A DNA stretch of 10,321 bases from assembly GCA_017397695.1 (NCBI GenBank), contig JAFQIF010000128.1, forward strand, positions 1 through 10,321, read 5' to 3'. The translations under genes and the position numbers were made by a program. This DNA comes from Clostridia bacterium (GTDB taxonomy: Bacteria; Bacillota_A; Clostridia; Christensenellales; Aristaeellaceae). A model generated the notes under the pieces. That model was not told where the DNA came from and did not search any database. It worked only from the letters and a program-made list of their open reading frames with translations. This document shows positions 5,498-10,321 of this stretch, in pieces (the first letter of the stretch is position 1; each line of letters begins with the position of its first letter).

Positions 5498-6324
5498 CGA
5501 TCCGGGAAACGCTGAAATGGGCGTCCGCACGGCTTGAGCAGGCGGGCGTGCCAAACGGCGACTATGACGCGGCGGTGATGCTCGCGCATGTGCTGGGCGA
5601 GGATGCGCTGATGCTGCGCATGAACAGCTGGAAGGGCATGCCAGGGGAGAAGATTGCTGCATATGAGGCGATGATCGCCCGGCGTGAGACGCGCGAGCCG
5701 ATGCAGTATATCCTGGGCGAGACAGGCTTTATGGGGCTTTCCTTCCATGTGGAGCCCGGCGTGCTCTGCCCGAGACCCGATACGGAGATCCTCTGCGAGG
5801 AGGCGCTGCGGCGGCTTGCTCCCGGCGCGCGCGTGCTGGATATCGGCACGGGCTCCGGCGCGCTGGCGGTGTCAATCGCAAGGCTTGCGCAGGACTGCTG
5901 CGTCACGGCTGTGGATGTGAGCGAAACGGCGCTGGCGATTGCCAGGAGCAATGCAGAAAAAAACGGCGCAGACGTACGCTTTGTGAAAAGCGACTGCTTT
6001 GCTGCGCTTGCGGGGGAAACGTTCGACATGATCGTTTCCAATCCGCCGTATATTAACAGCGAAGAGATGGCGCAGCTCATGCCTGAGGTGCACATGGAGC
6101 CGGAACTGGCGCTCTTTGGCGGCGAGGATGGGCTGGATTTTTATCGGCGCATCAGCCGGGAGGCAGGGGGGTATTTGAAGCCGGGCGGCTGCCTGCTCTT
6201 TGAGATCGGCTGGCAGCAGAAGGACGCTGTGTCCGCCTTGCTGTGCGAGCATATCGGCGAGCCGTTTGCGCTCAAGGATTATGGTGATAACTGGCGCGTC
6301 GTGGGCGCGATAAAGGAGATTTAA
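5494..6324 (+). CDS. prmC: PrmC, release factor glutamine methyltransferase
   Basis: This 276-residue cytoplasmic enzyme transfers a methyl group from S-adenosylmethionine to the glutamine of the GGQ motif in peptide release factors, improving termination. An N-terminal helical substrate-binding domain (about 1-85) precedes the PRPDTE segment (93-98), the SAM-binding motif DIGTGSGALA (116-125) and the catalytic NPPY at 183-186. The end, GDNWRVV, is family-typical. The start is GTG at 5494, overlapping the yqhQ stop as GTGA, so translation is probably coupled; the ribosome binding site is weak. Its substrate, release factor 1, is encoded immediately downstream. Confidence 0.95.
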   Translation: MTIRETLKWASARLEQAGVPNGDYDAAVMLAHVLGEDALMLRMNSWKGMPGEKIAAYEAMIARRETREPMQYILGETGFMGLSFHVEPGVLCPRPDTEILCEEALRRLAPGARVLDIGTGSGALAVSIARLAQDCCVTAVDVSETALAIARSNAEKNGADVRFVKSDCFAALAGETFDMIVSNPPYINSEEMAQLMPEVHMEPELALFGGEDGLDFYRRISREAGGYLKPGGCLLFEIGWQQKDAVSALLCEHIGEPFALKDYGDNWRVVGAIKEI

Positions 6325-6327
6325 GCT

Positions 6328-7392
6328 ATGCTTGACAAGCTCGACTGGGTGCATCCCCGCTTTGAGGAGTTGGGTGCGCTGCTCTCCGAGCCGGACGTCG
6401 TATCCGATCAGGAACGATGGCGCGCGCTGATGCGCGAGCACAGCCAGCTTGAGCCGCTGGATAGGGCGGTTGCCCGCTATGCGCAGCTGCTCGATGAACG
6501 CGCGGAGGCAAAAGACATGCTCGCCGATCCCGATATGGCGGACATGGCCAAGGAGGAACTTGCCCGGCTGGAGGCGGATGTTCCCGCCTGTGAGCGCGAG
6601 ATTCAGCTGCTGCTTCTGCCCAAAAACCCCAATGATGCAAAAAACGTGGTCATGGAAATCCGCGGCGGCGCGGGCGGTGAGGAAGCGGCGCTCTTTGGCA
6701 CGCTGCTGATGCGTATGTATACGCGCTATGCGGAGCGGCGCGGCTGGCGGGTGGAAATGATGGATGCGAACATGACCGAGCTGGGCGGCGTGAAAGAAGC
6801 GATCTTCACCATCAGCGGCGAGGGCGCGTTTTCCAGGCTCAAATACGAGAGCGGCGTGCATCGCGTGCAGCGCATTCCCGTTACCGAGAGCAACGGCAAG
6901 CGCCAGACCTCCACGGCGACGGTGGCTGTGCTGCCCGAGGCGGAGGAGATCGACGTGAAGATCGATTCCAATGATCTGCGTATCGACGTGTATCGCGCGT
7001 CCGGCCACGGCGGGCAGTATATCAATAAAACAGACAGCGCCGTGCGTATCACGCATTTGCCGACGGGTACAGTCGTAACCTGTCAGGATGAGAAAAGCCA
7101 GCTCAAGAACAAGGAGAAGGCCATGCGTGTTCTGCGCTCGCGCCTGTATGAGAAGCTGCAAAGCGAGGCGGATGCAGCCTATGCAGGCGAACGCCGCGCG
7201 CAGGTGGGCACGGGCGACCGCAGCGAGCGCATCCGCACGTATAACTTTAATGAAGGACGGGTTTCTGATCACAGGATCGGAAAGACAATCTATTCGATCG
7301 ACGCCTTTGTCGACGGCGACATGGACGAGATCATCGACGAGCTGATCACGGATGATCAGCAGGAACAGCTCAGGAAGATGAACATCACCTGA
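6328..7392 (+). CDS. prfA: peptide chain release factor 1 (RF1)
   Basis: This 354-residue protein recognises UAA and UAG stop codons on the ribosome and triggers peptide release. It has the acidic helical N-terminal domain, IRGGAGGEEAALF at 111-123, the codon-recognition tripeptide region IPVTES (PVT at 184-186, in place of the common PAT) and the catalytic GGQ at 228-230. PVT, rather than the SPF of RF2, assigns it to RF1. The GGQ context reads SGHGGQYINKTDSAVRITH, where GAGGQHVN is the more usual form. The length is normal. AAGGAG at 6313-6318 supports the start, three bases after prmC ends. Gln230 is the expected target of PrmC. Confidence 0.96.
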   Translation: MLDKLDWVHPRFEELGALLSEPDVVSDQERWRALMREHSQLEPLDRAVARYAQLLDERAEAKDMLADPDMADMAKEELARLEADVPACEREIQLLLLPKNPNDAKNVVMEIRGGAGGEEAALFGTLLMRMYTRYAERRGWRVEMMDANMTELGGVKEAIFTISGEGAFSRLKYESGVHRVQRIPVTESNGKRQTSTATVAVLPEAEEIDVKIDSNDLRIDVYRASGHGGQYINKTDSAVRITHLPTGTVVTCQDEKSQLKNKEKAMRVLRSRLYEKLQSEADAAYAGERRAQVGTGDRSERIRTYNFNEGRVSDHRIGKTIYSIDAFVDGDMDEIIDELITDDQQEQLRKMNIT

Positions 7393-7405
7393 AAGAGGAA
7401 TTGAT

Positions 7406-8437
7406 ATGAAAACGCAAGTAAAACCCGTTTCTCCGGAGGCGATTGCCGAGGCTGCGCAGCTGATCCGTGATGGTGAGCTGGTCGGCATGCCGACGGAGAC
7501 GGTGTACGGCCTGGGTGCAAACGCGCTGGATGAACAGGCTGTGAAGAAGATATTCGCGGCAAAGGGCAGGCCGGGCGATAACCCGCTGATTGTGCACGTG
7601 TCCAGCCTTTCCGAAATTCCGCCGCTGGTGCGCGAGATTCCGGAAAACGCAAAGAAACTCATGGAAGCCTTCTGGCCGGGGCCGATGACGCTGATCCTGC
7701 CCAAGAGCGACATGATCCCCAGCTGCGTGAGCGCGGGTCTTGATACCGTGGGTATCCGCCTGCCTGCCAGCGAGGCGGCACGCGCACTGATTGCGGAAAG
7801 CGGCAGGCCCATCGCCGCGCCGAGCGCGAACCGCAGCGGCAAGCCCAGCCCGACGACCGCGCAGCATGTCTTTGAGGATATGGACGGACGCATCCCGATG
7901 ATCCTGGATGGCGGCGCGAGCGAGGTCGGCGTGGAATCCAGCGTGATCGATGCGACGGGCGAAATTCCGGTGATCCTTCGTCCGGGCGGCATCACGCCGG
8001 AGATGGTGGAGCATGTGCTGGGCGATGTCCGTGTGGATGAGCATGTCATGAGCCCGCTGGCCGAGGGTGATATCGTGCGCTCTCCGGGCATGAAGTATAA
8101 GCACTATGCGCCCAAGGCGAAGACGGTGATCTTCGACGGCGCGGCGGATGCAGTGATTGCGGCGATCTGCGCGCGCTATGACGCGGCGCAGGCGGCGGGC
8201 GAGCGCCCGGCGATCCTCGGCTTTGACGAGCATGACTTCGGCGAGCGCGTGCGCATTTCTCTGGGCAGCGTGAAGCGTCCGAATGAGGCGGCGGCCAGGC
8301 TCTTCGGCGCGCTGCGCGAATTGGATGAGCGCGGGGAAACCGTGGCGCTGTGCGAGGCGGTCGAGGCGACGGGCATCGGTCTTGCGGTCATGAACCGCAT
8401 GGGCCGTGCGGCGGGCTTTGACATTGAGCGCGTATGA
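7406..8437 (+). CDS. ywlC: Sua5/YwlC threonylcarbamoyl-AMP synthase
   Basis: This 343-residue enzyme makes threonylcarbamoyl-AMP from threonine, bicarbonate and ATP, the first step in forming t6A at position 37 of tRNAs that read ANN codons. The YrdC-type domain covers about residues 8-205, with PTETVYGLGANA (29-40), the KGRPGDNPLIVH binding motif (53-64), FWPGPMT (89-95) and PSANRSG (139-145). SPGMKYKHYAP at 226-236 is the linker of the long Sua5 form, followed by the C-terminal Sua5 domain, so this is the full-length type rather than the short TsaC. AGAGGAA before the ATG supports the start. It follows prfA by 13 bases, a pairing common in Bacillota. Confidence 0.95.
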   Translation: MKTQVKPVSPEAIAEAAQLIRDGELVGMPTETVYGLGANALDEQAVKKIFAAKGRPGDNPLIVHVSSLSEIPPLVREIPENAKKLMEAFWPGPMTLILPKSDMIPSCVSAGLDTVGIRLPASEAARALIAESGRPIAAPSANRSGKPSPTTAQHVFEDMDGRIPMILDGGASEVGVESSVIDATGEIPVILRPGGITPEMVEHVLGDVRVDEHVMSPLAEGDIVRSPGMKYKHYAPKAKTVIFDGAADAVIAAICARYDAAQAAGERPAILGFDEHDFGERVRISLGSVKRPNEAAARLFGALRELDERGETVALCEAVEATGIGLAVMNRMGRAAGFDIERV

Positions 8438-8922
8438 TCTGCAGAAGCTTTGAGCCGGTGTACGCACCGGATGCAAACGTGATGATCGTGGGCTCCATGC
8501 CCAGCGTAAAATCATTGGCGGATAGCCAGTATTATGCGCACCCGCGCAACGCATTCTGGCCGATCCTGTTTGGGGTTTTCGGCATGGAACCGACGGCGGA
8601 TTATGAGGCCAAAAAGGAATTGATCCGTGCAAATCATCTGGCGCTTTGGGATGTGGCTGGCGTGTGCGAGCGTGAGGGCAGTCTGGATTCCAATATGAAG
8701 GATATCCGGTACAACGACTTTGCGGCGCTGTATGAGGCTTGCCCGGATATCCACACCGTGCTGTGCAACGGCGGCACGGCGCACAGCCTGTTCATGAAAT
8801 CCGGCCATGCCGGAAACAGGCGGGTAATCCGTATGCCCAGTACCAGCCCGGCGTATACCATGGCCTACGCAAAGAAGCTGGCGGCGTGGAAAGCGGCGCT
8901 GGAAGAAGCGCTGAAAGCGTAA
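8434..8922 (+). CDS. hypoxanthine-DNA glycosylase (UDG superfamily family 6)
   Basis: This 162-residue protein is predicted to excise deoxyinosine, formed by adenine deamination, at the start of base-excision repair. The first motif, GSMPSVKSL (20-28), followed by YYAHPRNAFWPI (33-44), is typical of the family 6 hypoxanthine glycosylases. LWDVAGVCEREGSLDSNM lies in the middle. The C-terminal motif MPSTSPAY (134-141) corresponds to the DNA-intercalating loop. The length is standard for the family. The start codon overlaps the ywlC stop as ATGA and there is no strong ribosome binding site, indicating coupled translation. A broader uracil/mismatch glycosylase activity is possible. Confidence 0.88.
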   Translation: MICRSFEPVYAPDANVMIVGSMPSVKSLADSQYYAHPRNAFWPILFGVFGMEPTADYEAKKELIRANHLALWDVAGVCEREGSLDSNMKDIRYNDFAALYEACPDIHTVLCNGGTAHSLFMKSGHAGNRRVIRMPSTSPAYTMAYAKKLAAWKAALEEALKA

Positions 8923-8938
8923 GATAATCAAAAAGATG

Positions 8939-8980
8939 CAAGAACAGGCGCAGCGGAAGGATACGCTGTGCCTGTTCTTG
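8939..8980 (+). terminator. long hairpin ending the housekeeping operon
   Basis: The arms 8939-8955 and 8964-8980 form a 17-base stem with one G-T wobble and an eight-base loop. There is no clean T-run after it on the + strand, while an AAAAAG run precedes it, so it would look more like a terminator on the - strand. It probably still ends or stabilises the upstream mRNA. Confidence 0.6.
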
Positions 8981-9006
8981 TATCAGGCGTGTTTGCATGA
9001 TAATAT
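8978..9006 (+). promoter_or_regulatory. possible promoter for the alpha/beta hydrolase
   Basis: TTGTAT (8978-8983), a 17-base spacer and TAATAT (9001-9006) are a moderate match to the housekeeping consensus. It overlaps the end of the preceding hairpin and leaves a leader of about 25-30 bases. Confidence 0.35.
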
Positions 9007-9039
9007 GAAGATAAACAGATTCAGTAATGGGGGAATGCT

Positions 9040-9804
9040 ATGAGCTATTTTGTTTTTGAGCATAAACGCCTGTATTATCATGAATCCGGTACTGGCAGGC
9101 CGCTGTTGTTTCTTCATGGCAATACTGCTTCATCGAATATGTATGCACAGATTGCAGATCGGTATAAGCGGGATTTCAATGTTATGCTGTTGGACTTTTT
9201 GGGCCATGGAAAATCGGACAGGTTAAGCGAATTTCCCGCAGATTTGTGGTTTTATGAAGCAAGGCAGGTTATCGCATTGATCAAGGAAAAAGGGTATACG
9301 GATGTCAATGTAATAGGAAGCAGCGGTGGGGCGATGGTTGCCCTGAATGTGGCTTTGGAAGCGCCGGAACTTGTTGGAAAAGTAATTGCTGATAGTTTTG
9401 AGGGAGAAAAACCCAATCGGGTATTTACGGAGAATTTGCTGACGGATAGAGAAAGGGCCAAATCAGATCAGCAAGCAAGGATGTTTTACGCCTATATGCA
9501 CGGTTCTGATTGGGAACAGATAGTTGATCATGACACATCTGCGCTTTTGCGCCATGAGAAAGAAATAGGCTGTTTCTTTCATCGGCCTTTGCATTCACTG
9601 AAGGCTGATATTCTGTTGACCGGCAGCAGAGAAGATGAATTCATGTCCGCTGTGTCTGACAACTACCTCGAATGCGTTTATGAAGAGATCATACAGAAGA
9701 TAGGGCATGGAAGAATCCATTTGTTTGCTTCCGGCGGACACCCTGCGATGATGACGAATCAGGAAGCGTTTTATAGAATCAGCAAGGCGTTTTTGCTGGG
9801 ATAA
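9040..9804 (+). CDS. alpha/beta-fold hydrolase
   Basis: This 254-residue cytoplasmic hydrolase has no signal peptide. It shows the FLHGNTASS oxyanion segment (about 24-32), LDFLGHGKSD (51-60) and the nucleophile elbow G-S-S-G-G at 93-97 with Ser95. Likely acid and base partners are Asp199 (SREDEF) and His234 (GGHPAMM). These complete a Ser-Asp-His triad. The substrate cannot be deduced; esters, lactones or similar small molecules are possible. GGGGGA at 9029-9034 supports the start. Codon choice is clearly more AT-rich than in the housekeeping genes on either side, and the gene stands alone between them, suggesting later acquisition. Confidence 0.88.
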   Translation: MSYFVFEHKRLYYHESGTGRPLLFLHGNTASSNMYAQIADRYKRDFNVMLLDFLGHGKSDRLSEFPADLWFYEARQVIALIKEKGYTDVNVIGSSGGAMVALNVALEAPELVGKVIADSFEGEKPNRVFTENLLTDRERAKSDQQARMFYAYMHGSDWEQIVDHDTSALLRHEKEIGCFFHRPLHSLKADILLTGSREDEFMSAVSDNYLECVYEEIIQKIGHGRIHLFASGGHPAMMTNQEAFYRISKAFLLG

Positions 9805-9884
9805 ACCTTGTTGATGGATATACGTGAAATCCTTTGTCATTTTTCGCTCTGCTCCGCTTCATACTATCTTTTTGCGGCGTGATG

Positions 9885-9893
9885 TGCTATGAT
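9885..9893 (+). promoter_or_regulatory. possible extended -10 promoter for the phosphorylase gene
   Basis: TGCTATGAT has five of six matches to the -10 hexamer, plus the extended TG. No good -35 is visible at 16-18 bases. Transcription would start near 9900, about 35 bases before the start codon. The rest of the 9805-9934 gap shows nothing else recognisable. Confidence 0.35.
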
Positions 9894-9934
9894 GAACATG
9901 GATGGTTATGAATTCATGACTGGGAGGGACGAGC

Positions 9935-10321
9935 ATGAATATGGTCGATATGATTCTCAAGAAGAAGGAAGGAAAGGCCCTTTCTCCGGAAGAGATCCGA
10001 TATTTCGCGCGCGGTGCGGCGGATGGCAGCGTGCCGGATTATCAGCTTGCTGCGCTGTTGATGGCGATCTGCTGGCGTGGGATGACGGCGGAGGAAACCG
10101 CCTGCCTGACCATGGAGATGATGCACTCCGGTTCCGTGGTCGATTTGTCCACAGTGGGCGGCATATGTGTGGATAAGCATTCCACCGGCGGCGTGGGCGA
10201 TACGACGACGCTTGTGCTGGTTCCGCTTGCGGCGGCATGCGGTGCAAAGGTTGCCAAGATTTCCGGCCGGGGGCTTGGTCATACCGGCGGCACGCTGGAT
10301 AAGCTGGAGAGCATCCCGGGC
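9935..10321 (+). CDS. pdp: pyrimidine-nucleoside phosphorylase, 5' part
   Basis: The first 129 codons are present and the gene continues past the window edge; the family is usually about 430 residues. The enzyme splits uridine, deoxyuridine and thymidine with phosphate into base and (deoxy)ribose-1-phosphate for nucleoside salvage. [21 protein letters not shown] is the typical opening. The phosphate-binding KHSTGGVGD lies at 81-89, and the family signature [17 protein letters not shown] at 110-126. GGGAGGG at 9922-9928 supports the ATG at 9935, with a second in-frame ATG at 9941. Thymidine phosphorylase DeoA is related, but the opening and VDKHSTGG context fit the broader-specificity Pdp of Bacillota. 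Confidence 0.93.
   Translation, partial: MNMVDMILKKKEGKALSPEEIRYFARGAADGSVPDYQLAALLMAICWRGMTAEETACLTMEMMHSGSVVDLSTVGGICVDKHSTGGVGDTTTLVLVPLAAACGAKVAKISGRGLGHTGGTLDKLESIPG

Noticed and set aside
3884..5662. 592-codon open frame on the - strand
   Set aside because: It is antisense to the membrane protein gene and yqhQ and crosses the hairpin element. It is rich in His, Arg and Ala as expected for the complement of GC-rich codons, and has no recognisable domain.
5872..8091. 739-codon open frame on the - strand
   Set aside because: It is antisense to prmC, prfA and ywlC, all of which have clear motifs on the + strand. Low-complexity composition and no domain were seen.
7385..8632. 415-codon open frame on the - strand
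   Set aside because: It is the complement of ywlC and the glycosylase gene and is rich in His, Arg and Ala without motifs.

Overview
The window looks like a chromosomal segment of a Gram-positive anaerobe of the Bacillota, class Clostridia, probably a gut lineage. The reasons are the yqhQ-prmC-prfA-sua5 gene order, strong AGGAGG-type ribosome binding sites, a consensus sigma-A promoter and GC-rich third codon positions. I cannot name a genus. All supported genes lie on the + strand.

Region A (1-3421) is the accessory part and the most interesting. A one-protein regulator (PAS sensor domain plus a SARP-like winged helix) comes first. It is followed by what looks like a RiPP (ribosomally made, modified peptide) operon: an unrecognised small ORF, a 162-residue precursor-like protein with a leader-type YxxP motif, a hairpin with a T-run, a radical SAM/SPASM enzyme, and an overlapping PqqD-like recognition protein. 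A terminator closes it. About 11-bp-spaced GAACGY-like direct repeats lie upstream of both the regulator and the operon. They are spaced as expected for SARP-type binding, so the regulator probably controls itself and the operon. I cannot match the precursor to a described RiPP class.

Region B (3422-4138) is a small self-contained unit. It has a textbook promoter, an Xre-type repressor-like protein and an overlapping four-helix membrane protein.

Region C (4139-4441) has no credible gene. It holds a roughly 270-base element made almost entirely of nested inverted repeats, likely a dispersed non-coding repeat or structured RNA.

Region D (4442-8980) is a housekeeping operon with overlapping or closely spaced genes. 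It encodes a DUF1385/YqhQ membrane protein, PrmC (methylates release factors), PrfA (release factor 1, the PrmC substrate), Sua5/YwlC (first step of the tRNA t6A modification) and a family 6 uracil-DNA-glycosylase-superfamily enzyme predicted to remove deoxyinosine. A long hairpin follows.

Region E (9040-10321) holds an AT-richer alpha/beta hydrolase, possibly acquired, and the first 129 codons of a pyrimidine-nucleoside phosphorylase that runs off the window edge. No tRNA, rRNA, CRISPR array or transposase gene was seen.
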